DNA of 64,000 bases, taken from contig NZ_CP119791.1 of NCBI RefSeq assembly GCF_029338295.1, positions 806,001 to 870,000 on the forward strand. Reading direction: 5' to 3'. Position 1 is the first letter of the stretch. Every line of letters begins with the position of its first letter. A program made the position numbers and the translations under genes. The stretch is from Haladaptatus sp. QDMS2. GTDB lineage: Archaea; Halobacteriota; Halobacteria; Halobacteriales; Halococcaceae. Below are positions 41,787 to 51,559 of the stretch, in pieces. The notes beneath the pieces were generated by a model, which worked only from the letters and a program-made list of their open reading frames with translations, made no database searches and was not told the origin of the DNA.

Positions 41787-42599
41787 ATGAGTGAAATCCG
41801 CGACCTTCTGGGACCGATTGTGTCCGAGGTCGACGCTATCTTGCTGTTCTCTCCGAGCGCCTCCTACTACGGGCGCTTCGCAGAGGTTGACGATGTCAAG
41901 GTCGTGGTCGTCGCCCCCGAGAACACGGTCTCTGCTACCCAGTTTGTGGAACTTCCACTCGAATTCGATAACGTCGCCTCACGCATTCGCTACGGTATCG
42001 AAGGGGCGATCAACAACGACATCATCGACGACGGCGACGACCTGCTCTGTGCGACGAAGATGTTCGACGAGGAAATCGATTCCCTCACGCGGGTCCGCGC
42101 GAGTGAGTTCACCCACACCGGCATCTACGACCTCTTCATGAACTCGCGGGCAGAGCCGACTGTCATCCGCGACGTGCTCGAAGTCGCCATCGAACTCGGG
42201 AAGAAAGGACAGAAAGGCAAGCCCGTCGGCGCGCTGTTCGTGGTTGGCGACGCGGGCAAGGTGATGAACAAGTCTCGGCCCCTCTCGTACAACCCGTTCG
42301 AGAAGTCTCACGTCCACGTCGGCGACCCCATCGTGAACGTCATGCTGAAGGAATTCTCCCGTCTCGACGGGGCGTTCGTCATCTCTGATGCGGGCAAGAT
42401 TGTCTCAGCCTACCGCTATCTCGAACCGTCTGCGGAGGGCGTCGACATTCCGAAAGGACTCGGGGCGCGGCACATGGCAGCGGCGGCGACCACTCGTGAC
42501 ACCAACGCAATCTGCATCGTGTTGAGCGAGAGCGACGGGCTGGTTCGGGCGTTCAAGGGTGGCGAACTCATCCTCGAACTGGACCCCGAGGAGTACTGA
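41787..42599 (+). CDS. dacZ: Archaeal diadenylate cyclase
   Basis: DacZ makes cyclic di-AMP from two ATP. The 270-residue protein carries the DisA_N catalytic domain in its C-terminal half: KEFSRLDGAFVISDAGKIV (the DGA motif) and GLGARHMAAAATTRDTNAI (the RHx motif, here RHM). The N-terminal ~140 residues form the archaeal regulatory or oligomerisation domain. A CCTTTTT element about 30 bases upstream suggests a leaderless mRNA. It is followed after 3 bp by an MscS channel gene; c-di-AMP is tied to osmotic control. Confidence 0.92.
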   Translation: MSEIRDLLGPIVSEVDAILLFSPSASYYGRFAEVDDVKVVVVAPENTVSATQFVELPLEFDNVASRIRYGIEGAINNDIIDDGDDLLCATKMFDEEIDSLTRVRASEFTHTGIYDLFMNSRAEPTVIRDVLEVAIELGKKGQKGKPVGALFVVGDAGKVMNKSRPLSYNPFEKSHVHVGDPIVNVMLKEFSRLDGAFVISDAGKIVSAYRYLEPSAEGVDIPKGLGARHMAAAATTRDTNAICIVLSESDGLVRAFKGGELILELDPEEY

Positions 42600-42602
42600 A
42601 CA

Positions 42603-43385
42603 ATGGTCGACGTCATCTCGCAACTGGAGCAGTTGTTCACCGACGAGTTCAGGTTCTTCTTTGCGCTGTTCGTCTTCGTCGGCGGCCTCCTCCTCGGCTA
42701 CGTCATCGGGCGGTCGATTCAGCGACTGCTCGTCTCCTCTGGCGTTCCGGATGCGGTGGAGGGGACGCCCTTCGAGCGCACGGCTCGCGGCCTCGGGACT
42801 TCGACCGTCTCGCTCATCTCACAACTCACAGCCCTGTTTATCGCCATCCTCGCCACGCTGCTGGCGCTCAGGATTCTCGGTCTCAGCACGGAGTTTTTCT
42901 TCGGTCAACTGACGGCGTTCATGCCGCGACTGTTCGTCGCGGCGCTCGCCATCATCCTCGGCCTCATCATTTCTGACAAAGCCGGACTGGTCGTCTCAGA
43001 GCGCCTTCGTAGCATCAAACTCCCCGAGGTGAACATCATCCCGCAGATGGTGCGCTACAGCATCATCTACATCGCCGTGCTCATCGCGCTCGGGCAAATC
43101 GGCGTCGCCACGGGCGCACTGCTCATCCTGCTCGGGGTGTACGTCTTCGGCGTCGTCTTCCTCGGGGGTATCGCCTTTCGCGACCTGCTCTCGTCGAGTG
43201 CGGCGGGCGTGTATCTCCTGCTCAACCAGCCCTACGGCATCGGCGACGAAATCGCAATCGGCGACCGCCGGGGTATCGTTCAGGAGGTGGACGTGTTCGT
43301 CACTCACATCGAGAGCGACGGCGAGGAGTACATCATCCCGAACGCCCACGTCTTCGACTCGGGAATCGTCCGAATTCGAACTTAA
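42603..43385 (+). CDS. MscS-family mechanosensitive channel, short form
   Basis: The 260-residue protein has four or five helices: [70 protein letters not shown] and a pore-like [21 protein letters not shown] beta-domain follows with [20 protein letters not shown] and [15 protein letters not shown]. The C-terminal alpha-beta cage of bacterial MscS is absent. It is coupled to dacZ and converges with the acyltransferase gene, overlapping it by three bases at the stops. Confidence 0.88.
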   Translation: MVDVISQLEQLFTDEFRFFFALFVFVGGLLLGYVIGRSIQRLLVSSGVPDAVEGTPFERTARGLGTSTVSLISQLTALFIAILATLLALRILGLSTEFFFGQLTAFMPRLFVAALAIILGLIISDKAGLVVSERLRSIKLPEVNIIPQMVRYSIIYIAVLIALGQIGVATGALLILLGVYVFGVVFLGGIAFRDLLSSSAAGVYLLLNQPYGIGDEIAIGDRRGIVQEVDVFVTHIESDGEEYIIPNAHVFDSGIVRIRT

Positions 43386-43903
43386 TCGGACACTGATTCT
43401 GCAGACATCTCTTTTGCCGGAACGCCCGCCACAGTTGCACCGGCGGGCACGTCTCGCGTGACGAGCGAGTTCGCCGCCACGGAGGCTCCGTCGCCAATCG
43501 TGACGCCCGGCAGGACGATGGCTCCCGCGCCAATCATCGCCCGTTCGCCGATGTGGACTTCCCCGGTTCGGTACTCGTCCTGCAGAAACTCGTGGCAAAG
43601 AATTGTCGCGTTGTAGCCGATGATGGCGTGGTCACCCACCGTGATGAGGTCAGGCCAGAACACGTCCGGCGTCGATTCGAGGCCCCACGAAACCCCCGTT
43701 CCAATCGTCACGCCGAGGCGACGCAGGAGCCAGTTTTTGAGCCGCAGGCTCGGTGAGATTCGCGCGAGGACGATGACGGCGTAGTTGATGGAGACGCGAA
43801 CGGGGTTGCGGGCGCTGGTCCAGTGGCGAAGCGAGTTCGCCGGCCCGGGCGTCGGGTGGCGCGTGATGCGCTCGTGGCGCGGCGTCGAGGCGTCGTCGGT
43901 CAC
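43382..43903 (-). CDS. Left-handed beta-helix acetyltransferase (hexapeptide family)
   Basis: The 173-residue protein has hexapeptide repeats typical of maltose/galactoside O-acetyltransferases: [34 protein letters not shown] and [20 protein letters not shown] followed by [19 protein letters not shown] and the terminal VAGVPAKEM. The start is taken as GTG 43903 because upstream sequence enters the helicase gene. The substrate is probably a sugar or other hydroxyl acceptor; context gives no clue. Confidence 0.8.
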   Translation of the reverse strand: MTDDASTPRHERITRHPTPGPANSLRHWTSARNPVRVSINYAVIVLARISPSLRLKNWLLRRLGVTIGTGVSWGLESTPDVFWPDLITVGDHAIIGYNATILCHEFLQDEYRTGEVHIGERAMIGAGAIVLPGVTIGDGASVAANSLVTRDVPAGATVAGVPAKEMSAESVSD

Positions 43904-43934
43904 GTCAGTTGGTTCGGCCGTGGAGGATTTGAAC

Positions 43935-45809
43935 CTACTCCCACGCGGCCGACTCCGTTTCGACGATTCGCACGCCCTTCGCCGCGAGGTGACGCATCCG
44001 CTGGCGGGCGAAGTCCTCCTCAGAAGTGCCGCGCGTGGCGAGGACGTACATCCGCGAGTTGCCCACCGGGCGCATGGTTCGTCCGGCGCGCTGTGCACCC
44101 TGCCGACGCGACCCCCCGAGCCCGGAGGCGGCGATGGCAACCGACGCTTCGGGCAGGTCGATACCCTCGTCACCAATTCGAGAGACGATGAGCGCGTCGC
44201 GCGGGCCGGTGTTGAACTGTGAGAAGAGACGACGGCGCTCTGCGTGAGGCGTCTCACCGCTCACGAACGGGATGTTGAGTTCCTCGCTCAACTGCTGGCC
44301 CTGTTCGAGATACTCGACGAAAATCAGGGCTTTCTCGCCGGGGTGCTCGTCGAGAATCGACCGTACCTCCTCGATTTTCGCCGGATTCGAGGCGGCAATC
44401 ATCCGCTTTTCGTGGCCCTCTGCGCTTCCGTATTCGTTCAGGCCGAACTCGTCGATCCACGGCACGTAGCGGATTTCGACCTCCGGTTCGGCCACGTAGC
44501 CCGCTTCGAACAGCGCGTTCCAATCGGTGCCGATTGGCGGGCCGATGAGCGTAAAAATCTCCTGTTGTTTGTCGTCTTCGCGGATGGGCGTCGCGGAGAG
44601 ACCGAGGCGGTGGCGGGTCTGTAAATCCGCACTCCGGCGGTGAATCGGACTCGGGATGTGGTGGACTTCGTCGTAGACGATGAGGCCCCAGCGGCGTTCG
44701 TCGAACAGTATCCGGTGGCGGTCCATCCCCGCCGTCTGGTAGGTAGCGATGGTGACGGGCCGAATCTCCTTTTTGCCGCCGTGGTACTCGCCGACCTGGT
44801 CAGGGTCGAGAGTGGTGTGCAGGAGAATTTCGTCTTTCCACTGGGCGGCGAGTTCTCGACCCGGAACCAGAATCAGCGTCTCGCCCTCGATGGCGGCCAT
44901 GATACCGAGTGCAGCGACGGTCTTCCCGCTGCCCGGCGGCCCGACGAGGACGCCCGACTTGGCTTCGAGGAAGCGCGTCACCCACGTCTGCTGGTAGTCG
45001 CGCAACGGCAGGAGGAGTTCGTGGGGCAGGTCGTCGCCCTCCTCCAGCGTGCGCTCGTCCTGGACGGGGTAGCCCGCCTCGTAGAGAATTCGCTTGACGG
45101 AGGCGGTGGCCTCGTTCGCGACCCACGCCTCCTCGTCGGAGATGCGAGCGCGAATCTCGCCGTTCTGGAGTTTCGGCAGCGCGACGTTCCCGAGCAGGTC
45201 CGCACTCCCGGCTTCCAACACGACGTACCCGTCATCGTGGGTGTAGAGGCGGAACTTCCGGGCGCGCTCCCACTGGCTTTCGACCCACTCTTCGAGGTGG
45301 GGCGAACGTTCCCCGAACGCCTGGCGCATGGTGCGCAGGAGGTCGCCGAGACTCTCGTAGGGGGCCTGCCAGATGTCCTCTTCACGGAGTTTGTAGACGT
45401 AGCCACCGGTGCGGTTGGTCTCCACGAGGTGCGAGAACTGCGTGAGCTGCGCCCGGGTGAACTGCGAGGGGTGGTCCACCACGACTTCGCGGCGTTTCGG
45501 AAAGAGGACGACTCGCTCGCGATTGGTCGTCTCCTTCCAGTCGCGCGGATACCAGACGATGGGGTCGGTTTCGACGTTCAGTGATTCGACCCGGCCGTCT
45601 TTCGTGAGTTGGGAGAGGGCGTCGGTGGCTTCGGCCTGGGAGATACCCAATCGGCGGGCGACTTCACTCGCCGTGACGACGGGTCGGCCTCGGTCTTCGA
45701 GGACGTCGTAGAACTCGTCTATGTCGAAGGTTTCGGACAGGTCGTCGTCGGTGGGTTCTGGGGACTCGTCGGCTTCGGGCGAGCCGTCGGGTGCCTCTGA
45801 ATCAGTCAC
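43935..45809 (-). CDS. XPB/Rad25-type superfamily 2 helicase
   Basis: The 624-residue protein has an N-terminal winged-helix-like region ([20 protein letters not shown]), a damage-recognition-like region and an SF2 core: motif [17 protein letters not shown], motif [14 protein letters not shown] (DEVH), motif [15 protein letters not shown], then motifs [20 protein letters not shown] and [14 protein letters not shown]. Archaeal XPB acts in nucleotide-excision repair, often with Bax1; no Bax1 homologue is adjacent. Initial ~35 residues are acidic. Confidence 0.92.
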   Translation of the reverse strand: MTDSEAPDGSPEADESPEPTDDDLSETFDIDEFYDVLEDRGRPVVTASEVARRLGISQAEATDALSQLTKDGRVESLNVETDPIVWYPRDWKETTNRERVVLFPKRREVVVDHPSQFTRAQLTQFSHLVETNRTGGYVYKLREEDIWQAPYESLGDLLRTMRQAFGERSPHLEEWVESQWERARKFRLYTHDDGYVVLEAGSADLLGNVALPKLQNGEIRARISDEEAWVANEATASVKRILYEAGYPVQDERTLEEGDDLPHELLLPLRDYQQTWVTRFLEAKSGVLVGPPGSGKTVAALGIMAAIEGETLILVPGRELAAQWKDEILLHTTLDPDQVGEYHGGKKEIRPVTIATYQTAGMDRHRILFDERRWGLIVYDEVHHIPSPIHRRSADLQTRHRLGLSATPIREDDKQQEIFTLIGPPIGTDWNALFEAGYVAEPEVEIRYVPWIDEFGLNEYGSAEGHEKRMIAASNPAKIEEVRSILDEHPGEKALIFVEYLEQGQQLSEELNIPFVSGETPHAERRRLFSQFNTGPRDALIVSRIGDEGIDLPEASVAIAASGLGGSRRQGAQRAGRTMRPVGNSRMYVLATRGTSEEDFARQRMRHLAAKGVRIVETESAAWE

Positions 45810-46030
45810 TGGACTCGTGTAGGGGGTGTGGCGCTAAAAGGAACCGCTCTTACGAGGGTTTGTTCGATTTAGACTACGCGAACGCTGTGACCGCACGACT
45901 GCCGGGTCACAATGAATCAGCACGCCTGCCCTCCCCCGGGTCGCGCGACGAGACGCGCTTCCCGGCCCACCGTGTGGGCGCACCTGTTCAGATAGTCTTA
46001 TCCGCGTGTCAATTCAACTACAAAACCACG

Positions 46031-46471
46031 ATGGAATCAAGCATCTCGCGAGGGTGGCGGGTAACGTTTTCGCTGCTCTTTGGTTACTTTCTCGTGAGCG
46101 CTGCGAGTGAGTTTGTCCTCGATGCAGCTTCCCTGTCTAACGAACTGACAATCGCCGTGTTGAGTTCGCTCTTTGCCTTTGGAATCGTGTTCGGTTTCAT
46201 CCTGAGCACTGCCGTTTCGAGATACGCTGGCCGACGTGGCGTCCCATCCTCGAAAAGTGTCTCCGCGTTTTATCTCGTGATTACGCTGGTCCTGCTGTAC
46301 AGCGTGGGTTCGACGTTCGTCTTCGTCACGTTCCGCAATCACGCGCCTGACCACTCGCTGGTGTGGCCGGTCACCAACGCGGCCAGAATCCTCGTCGCTG
46401 TCGTTGGCGGTGTGTACCTGTACCGCGAGCAACTCGGACGCTCGCTCTCTTCCCCGACGAAAAATCAGTAA
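46031..46471 (+). CDS. Predicted four-helix membrane protein
   Basis: The 146-residue protein has about four hydrophobic segments: VTFSLLFGYFLVSAASEFVL, TIAVLSSLFAFGIVFGFILS, VSAFYLVITLVLLYSVGSTF and VTNAARILVAVVGGVYLY. No family is recognised. AGTCTTATCC at about 45995-46004 is a plausible TATA box. It converges with purD. The 220 bp upstream hold no recognisable gene. Confidence 0.6.
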   Translation: MESSISRGWRVTFSLLFGYFLVSAASEFVLDAASLSNELTIAVLSSLFAFGIVFGFILSTAVSRYAGRRGVPSSKSVSAFYLVITLVLLYSVGSTFVFVTFRNHAPDHSLVWPVTNAARILVAVVGGVYLYREQLGRSLSSPTKNQ

Positions 46472-46479
46472 CGGACCGA

Positions 46480-47766
46480 CTATCCGCGTAGCGCTTTCAT
46501 GTGGTCGATTCTACGCTGGACGAGGTCCGCCTTTCCGATGTCGTGGCGGATGTGGAGGCCTTCCTCGCCAGCGACGGCGAGGGCGTCCTCGGCGATTTCC
46601 TCGGCCTCGGCAATCGTGTCCGCGACGCCGACGAGGGCGAAGGACCGAGAGGTAGTCGTGTAGATGCCGTCGTCTCGGTCGTCAACGCTGGCGTAGTAGA
46701 GCAGCGCGTCGCCTGCGCTCTCCTCGTCGACTTCGACTTTCGCGCCGGCTTTCGGATTCTCGGGGTACCCCTCGGGTACGGCGTACTTACACACCGTCGC
46801 CTGCGCCGAGAAGGCGAGTTCAGGCAGTTCCTCACCGTCACGCGCGGCGGTGAGAACGTCCGCAAACCGGGTTTCGAGGACGGGCAGCGTGTTCATCGCC
46901 TCCGGGTCGCCGAATCGGGCGTTGAACTCGATGACCTTCGGACCCTCCTTCGTGAGCATGAACTGGCCGTAGAGGATGCCCTTGTAGCCGTCCAGCGCGG
47001 AGACCGTCGCGTCGAGGATGCGCAGAGCTTCGTCGTAGTCGCGCTCGGTCATGAACGGCAGTTCCCACGTCGCGTCGGAGTAACTGCCCATGCCGCCGGT
47101 GTTCGGCCCCTCGTCGCCTTCGTAGGCGCGCTTGTGGTCCTGCACGGCGGGCGTGGCGCGGAACTCGCCGTTTGCCACGAAGGCCTGCACCGTGAACTCC
47201 TCACCAATCAGGCGCTCTTCGAGGACGAGGCGGTCGTAGTCGTTGTCTCGAATGTACTGCTTCGCGCCCTCGGCGTCCACCTGGTCGCCCATGACGACGA
47301 CGCCCTTGCCGCCGGTCAAGCCCGCGGGTTTCACCACGAGGTCGCCGTCGTACTCGTCGATGAAGGCACAGGCTTCCTCGGGGTCGTCGAACGTCTCGAA
47401 GTCGGGGCATCCCGGAATGTCGTACGAGCGCATGAACCGCCGCTGGAACGCCTTGTCAGTCTCGATGCGGGCTTCCTCGGCGTGCGGGCCGAAGGCGTAG
47501 ATGCCCGCCTCGTCGAGTGCGTCTGCGACACCCGCCGCGAGGGGAGCCTCTGGACCCACCACGGCGATGGTCGCGCCGACGTCTTCGGCGTAGGCGACGA
47601 TTGCGTCTGCGTCCGTCTCAGAGAGCGTCTCGAAGCCGTCCGCCAAGCGAGCGATGCCGGGGTTGCGGTTGCTCAAACAGGCGTAGAGGTTCACGTCGGG
47701 CGCGAGGGCGCGGGCGATGGCGTGCTCGCGGCCGCCGCCACCGACCAGCAGGATGGTCTCGGTCAT
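46480..47766 (-). CDS. purD: Phosphoribosylamine-glycine ligase (GAR synthetase)
   Basis: PurD catalyses the second step of de novo purine synthesis. The 428-residue ATP-grasp protein has ETILLVGGGGREHAIARAL at the N-terminus, PAGLTGGKGVVVMGDQ in the ATP-binding loop, the EGDEGPNTGGMGSYS glycine-rich loop and KVIEFNARFGDPEAMNTLP with metal-binding residues. Length is normal and no fusion is present. It is monocistronic here. Confidence 0.97.
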   Translation of the reverse strand: MTETILLVGGGGREHAIARALAPDVNLYACLSNRNPGIARLADGFETLSETDADAIVAYAEDVGATIAVVGPEAPLAAGVADALDEAGIYAFGPHAEEARIETDKAFQRRFMRSYDIPGCPDFETFDDPEEACAFIDEYDGDLVVKPAGLTGGKGVVVMGDQVDAEGAKQYIRDNDYDRLVLEERLIGEEFTVQAFVANGEFRATPAVQDHKRAYEGDEGPNTGGMGSYSDATWELPFMTERDYDEALRILDATVSALDGYKGILYGQFMLTKEGPKVIEFNARFGDPEAMNTLPVLETRFADVLTAARDGEELPELAFSAQATVCKYAVPEGYPENPKAGAKVEVDEESAGDALLYYASVDDRDDGIYTTTSRSFALVGVADTIAEAEEIAEDALAVAGEEGLHIRHDIGKADLVQRRIDHMKALRG

Positions 47767-47841
47767 ATCCGAATACCCTACACATGGGAGTGTAAAGGTT
47801 GCCCTTCAGCCGGCTGTAATTGTGCAAGAACGTGTATCGGT

Positions 47842-48078
47842 TCAGCGTCGAAGGCTGCCCCGCGAACGGTCTAGCGAGAGGACGTACAGGACGGCGGTGA
47901 CGATGCCCGTGTACTGGAGCGTGCCGGCGATGGTGGAGCCGAATCCTCTGAGTACCCCAACCGCGGCGAACAGTTCCCCGACGACCAGCCCGGCGAAGAA
48001 GCCGGTGAAGATGATGGCAGCGATATACTTTGCGTGACCGAGAAGCCAGTACACGTTCGGCTGGGTCTGCGTTTTCAT
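47842..48078 (-). CDS. Small predicted membrane protein
   Basis: The 78-residue protein starts at ATG 48078 (MKTQTQPNVYWLLGHAKYIA) and has two membrane segments: IAAIIFTGFFAGLVVGELFA and TLQYTGIVTAVLYVLSL. No family is recognised. It is divergent from a small gene at 48169. Confidence 0.55.
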   Translation of the reverse strand: MKTQTQPNVYWLLGHAKYIAAIIFTGFFAGLVVGELFAAVGVLRGFGSTIAGTLQYTGIVTAVLYVLSLDRSRGSLRR

Positions 48079-48168
48079 CCTCGAAATCAAATCAGGGAGT
48101 TGAAATAAGTGAGAGGGTTGCCAGCCCAGCCACCGAACGTACTTGTGAACCTCCTGCGAACGACTCGT

Positions 48169-48339
48169 ATGCCCCGCGACACGTTCATCTCCTGGAAGTG
48201 GTTCGCGCTGTTCCTCCTTTTTCCGGGGTTGCTGGTCGTCGCCATCGTCTTCTTCCCACTCCCCCTCGCCGTACTGTTTTGGCTGTACTACCGCGGAAAG
48301 CGTCAGACGCGATTCGGGGAATCATCCACGAAAGAGTAA
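48169..48339 (+). CDS. Very small predicted membrane protein, 56 aa
   Basis: The frame from ATG 48169 (MPRDTFISWKWFALFLLFPG) encodes one long hydrophobic stretch, possibly two short helices, then a basic end YYRGKRQTRFGESS. Composition and an oligo-T terminator right after it support a real gene. Function unknown. Confidence 0.5.
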   Translation: MPRDTFISWKWFALFLLFPGLLVVAIVFFPLPLAVLFWLYYRGKRQTRFGESSTKE

Positions 48340-48341
48340 GG

Positions 48342-48348
48342 TTTTTTT
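48342..48348 (+). terminator. Oligo-T terminator
   Basis: Seven T residues directly follow the stop of the small membrane-protein gene. The run could also serve as part of the AT-rich promoter of the gene starting at 48371. Confidence 0.45.
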
Positions 48349-48370
48349 CGCTTATCCCGTCGTTCGAACA

Positions 48371-48706
48371 ATGAATCGAACTCGCCTCGCAGAGTGGGTC
48401 ATCGTCGCCCACGCGGCGACGGCACTCGCCCTCCACGCATTTCTCCTACTCTGGATTGGGGCCATCTTCCTCCCAATTCCAGGGGTCGTTCAAACTGGCC
48501 TCATCGCGTTCATTCCGCTTCCAATTCTCCTCGCAATTCCGTTTTTCTACGCCTTTCAGCTCCAGAAACGCGCGATGGTAGCGGAGTTCGACTGGTCACC
48601 GAGCGTTCTCTACTATCTGGCTGCGCTGCCGGCGATGACCAGCCTCCTGTCTGCGGTTTACCTGTTCGAGCGACGGCGGCGAGTCGGACGGTATCAGCTT
48701 GTTTGA
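48371..48706 (+). CDS. Predicted three-helix membrane protein
   Basis: The 111-residue protein has hydrophobic segments at EWVIVAHAATALALHAFLLL, LIAFIPLPILLAIPFFYAFQ and VLYYLAALPAMTSLLSAVYL and ends with a positive tail ERRRRVGRYQLV. The family is not recognised. It converges with the methyltransferase gene at 48713. Confidence 0.55.
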   Translation: MNRTRLAEWVIVAHAATALALHAFLLLWIGAIFLPIPGVVQTGLIAFIPLPILLAIPFFYAFQLQKRAMVAEFDWSPSVLYYLAALPAMTSLLSAVYLFERRRRVGRYQLV

Positions 48707-48712
48707 CCAGTT

Positions 48713-49294
48713 CTACGGGTCCCCCACCCGCCCCAGCACGCAGAACGCGTCCGCCGTCTCAACCACGTCGACAAATTCGAGCTCGCTCGCTGAAACCGTC
48801 TCGACTGCCGCATCGCGCGACAGCCCGCTGTGCGTGGAAAACGAGAGCGCCACCGTCCCGTCGGGTTTACAGACGCGCCGAATCTCTTTCAGCCCCGCCT
48901 GCGCGTCGGGCCACACTTGCATCGAGTTGGTGCTGAAGGCGCACTCGAACGTGTCGGCTTCGAAGGGGAGCGCCTCAACGTCGCCTCGACACAGACTTGT
49001 TCGTCCAGTGGCCAGGGCTTGCTCGTTGCGGGCAGCGGCCTGTTCGACCATGGGACGGGACGGGTCCACCCCAACGACGTGCCCGTCGAAGACGCGGGCG
49101 AGTGCGCTTTCGACGCCGAGACCCGGCCCGAACCCAATTTCGAGGACCGAATCGGCGGGTTCCGGGTCGAGTAGCGACAGCGTCCACGCTGTGCTCTCAG
49201 TGCTGGACGACGCCATCAGGCGGCCGCCGAGGCGGCCGAGTCGGCCACGCGGGCGGGCGAACATCCGGTGGAGGAGCGCGTACAGAGGATTCAT
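48713..49294 (-). CDS. Class I SAM-dependent methyltransferase
   Basis: The 193-residue protein has motif I SVLEIGFGPGLGVESALAR, an acidic loop VVGVDPSRPMVEQA, and CAFSTNSMQVWPDAQAGL after a motif II-like GDVEALPFEAD. It resembles UbiE/Methyltransf_11 enzymes acting on small molecules. The start is set at ATG 49294 (MNPLYALLHRMFARPRG); ATG 49348 is an alternative. Substrate unknown. Confidence 0.75.
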   Translation of the reverse strand: MNPLYALLHRMFARPRGRLGRLGGRLMASSSTESTAWTLSLLDPEPADSVLEIGFGPGLGVESALARVFDGHVVGVDPSRPMVEQAAARNEQALATGRTSLCRGDVEALPFEADTFECAFSTNSMQVWPDAQAGLKEIRRVCKPDGTVALSFSTHSGLSRDAAVETVSASELEFVDVVETADAFCVLGRVGDP

Positions 49295-49405
49295 GATTCG
49301 AATGCCGGATGCTAGCACTCGTCCAGTCGGGATAAAAACGATTTTCATGGCCCACGTGCCGCCGCAACTTCGACCTTTTACGTGTCCGCAGGCCCAATCT
49401 CCGGT

Positions 49406-51517
49406 ATGGACGACCCCACCGGACGCAACCGCCTGTCGGAAGAGGAGAGTCCGTACCTCCGACAACACGCGGAAAACCCCGTGAACTGGCAGCCGTGGGA
49501 CGACGACGCCCTCGACGCGGCCCGCGAGCGCGACGTGCCCATCTTCCTCTCTATTGGCTACTCGGCGTGTCACTGGTGTCACGTCATGGAGGAGGAGAGT
49601 TTCGAGGACGAGGAGGTGGCCGAACTGATGAACGAGAAGTTCGTGCCCATCAAAGTAGACCGCGAGGAGCGCCCGGACTTAGACCGCATCTACCAGACCA
49701 TCGGGCAACTCGTGACCGCCCACGGCGGGTGGCCGCTTTCCGTCTGGCTCACCCCGCAGGGCAAACCGTTCTACGTCGGGACGTACTTCCCGAAAGAGCC
49801 ACGCGGCCAGATGCCGGGCTTCCTCGACCTGCTCGACAACATCGCTCACTCGTGGGAGACAGACCGCGAAGAAATCGAGAATCGGGCGACTCAGTGGACG
49901 GCGGCGCTCACCGACGAACTCGAAGACGTGCCCGACCAACCCGGGGAAGCGCCCGGCCCGGACTTCCTCGAAATGGCCGCGAACGCCGCGCTCCGGGGCG
50001 CAGACCGCGAGCACGGCGGGTTCGGGAGCAGCGGGCCGAAGTTTCCCCAGACCACGCGGCTTGACCTTCTGTTCCGGGCGTACGAGCGAACCGGGCGGGA
50101 TGCCTACCGCGAGGTGGCACTCGAAAATCTCGACGCGATGACTTCTGGTGGCCTCTACGACCACGTCGGCGGCGGGTTCCACCGCTACGTCGTCGACCAA
50201 ACGTGGACCGTCCCGCACTTCGAGAAGATGCTCTACGACAACGCGGAGATTCCGCGTGCCCTGCTCTGGGGCTATCAGGTGACGGGCAACGAGCGATACG
50301 CCGACGTGGTGCGAGAGACGTTCGAATTCGTCGAGCGCGAACTCACCCACGACGAAGGTGGCTTCTTCAGCACGCTCGACGCCCAGAGCGAGGGTGAAGA
50401 GGGCAAGTTCTACGTCTGGACGCGACAGCAGGTTCGAGACGCCGTCGAGGACGAGGCGGCGGCGAACGTTTTCATCGACCGCTTTGGCGTCACGAAACGC
50501 GGGAACTTCGAGGGGACGACGGTGCTCGGCCTCGCAAAGAGCATCGCAGACATCGCAGAGAAGTACGACCTCTCCGAAGCCGAGGTCGAGGAGAAAATCG
50601 AGGAGGCCCGCGAGCAGGTGTTCGCCGCCCGCGCAGACCGTGTCCGCCCGGCCCGCGACGAGAAAGTCCTGGCTAGCTGGAACGGCATGATGATTTCGGC
50701 GTTCGCGGAAGGCGGCCTCGTCCTCGCAGACCAGTACACGCACACCGCAGAACGCGCCCTCGCCTTCGTCAAGCGACACCTCTGGGACGCGGAGACGCAG
50801 ACGCTCTCCCGGCGGTTCAAGGACGGCGATGTGAAGGGCGACGGCTACCTCGAAGACTACGCCTTCCTCGGGCGAGGGGCCTTCGACCTGTACCAGGCGA
50901 CGGGCGACGTGGCGCATCTCGCGTTCGCCCTCGAACTGGCCCGCGCCATCGACCGCGAGTTCTGGGACGAGGAACGGGGCGCGCTCTACTTCACTCCCGA
51001 ATCCGGCGAAGCCCTCGTCACCCGACCGCAGGAACTCGGCGACCAGTCTACTCCCTCGTCCGTGGGCGTTGCCCTCTCGCTGTTCCAGTCGCTCTCCCAC
51101 TTCGCCCCCGACGAGGACTTCGGCGAGAAGGCAGAACGCGTCATCGAAACCCACTCGTCGAAGATTCAGGCGAATCCGCTCCAGTACGGCACCCTCGGCC
51201 TCGCGGCCGACCGTGTCGGCACGGGCGACCTCGAACTGACCGTGGTCGCCGACGACCTTCCAGCGGTGTGGCGAGCGCGTATCGTCGAGACCTATTTGCC
51301 GAACCGCATCCTCGCCCGCAGACCGGCGTCGGACGCGGAACTGGACGCCTGGCTCTCCGAACTCGGACTGGACGAGACGCCGTCAATCTGGGCCGACCGA
51401 ACCCAGCGCGACGGCGAACCCACCATCTACGTCTGCCGGTCGTTCACCTGCTCGCCGCCCCAGACGGACATCGAGGCGGCCCTCGACTGGGTGGACGAAC
51501 TCGGAAACGACGCGTAG
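49406..51517 (+). CDS. DUF255 thioredoxin-domain protein (YyaL/SSP411 family)
   Basis: The 703-residue protein has the DUF255 thioredoxin-like N-terminal domain (ENPVNWQPWDDDALDAARE, then SIGYSACHWCHVMEEESFED with a CxxC pair and VKVDREERPD-like IKVDREERPDLDRIYQ) and a long alpha/alpha-barrel C-terminal region related to glycoside-hydrolase and epimerase folds (GGGFHRYVVDQTWTVPHFEK, LASWNGMMISAFAEGG). The family is widespread but uncharacterised. ATG 49406 is chosen; CCTTTTA at about 49373-49379 may be its TATA box. Confidence 0.9.
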   Translation: MDDPTGRNRLSEEESPYLRQHAENPVNWQPWDDDALDAARERDVPIFLSIGYSACHWCHVMEEESFEDEEVAELMNEKFVPIKVDREERPDLDRIYQTIGQLVTAHGGWPLSVWLTPQGKPFYVGTYFPKEPRGQMPGFLDLLDNIAHSWETDREEIENRATQWTAALTDELEDVPDQPGEAPGPDFLEMAANAALRGADREHGGFGSSGPKFPQTTRLDLLFRAYERTGRDAYREVALENLDAMTSGGLYDHVGGGFHRYVVDQTWTVPHFEKMLYDNAEIPRALLWGYQVTGNERYADVVRETFEFVERELTHDEGGFFSTLDAQSEGEEGKFYVWTRQQVRDAVEDEAAANVFIDRFGVTKRGNFEGTTVLGLAKSIADIAEKYDLSEAEVEEKIEEAREQVFAARADRVRPARDEKVLASWNGMMISAFAEGGLVLADQYTHTAERALAFVKRHLWDAETQTLSRRFKDGDVKGDGYLEDYAFLGRGAFDLYQATGDVAHLAFALELARAIDREFWDEERGALYFTPESGEALVTRPQELGDQSTPSSVGVALSLFQSLSHFAPDEDFGEKAERVIETHSSKIQANPLQYGTLGLAADRVGTGDLELTVVADDLPAVWRARIVETYLPNRILARRPASDAELDAWLSELGLDETPSIWADRTQRDGEPTIYVCRSFTCSPPQTDIEAALDWVDELGNDA

Positions 51518-51527
51518 GCGGGATTGG

Positions 51528-51536
51528 AATTATAAC
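51528..51536 (+). promoter_or_regulatory. TATA box of the second uspA gene
   Basis: AATTATAAC is centred about 27 bases before ATG 51560, which favours this start over the GTG at 51545 and predicts a leaderless mRNA. Confidence 0.55.
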
Positions 51537-51559
51537 ACTTCACCGTGTTGTCTCGGCTG

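Noticed and set aside
44640-45584. 314-aa plus-strand frame over the XPB helicase
   Set aside because: Antisense shadow of a gene with complete SF2 helicase motifs.
45810-46030. A structured RNA gene between the helicase and the 46031 gene
   Set aside because: GC-rich pairing segments are visible, but no match to 7S RNA, RNase P RNA or a box C/D RNA pattern could be made by eye.
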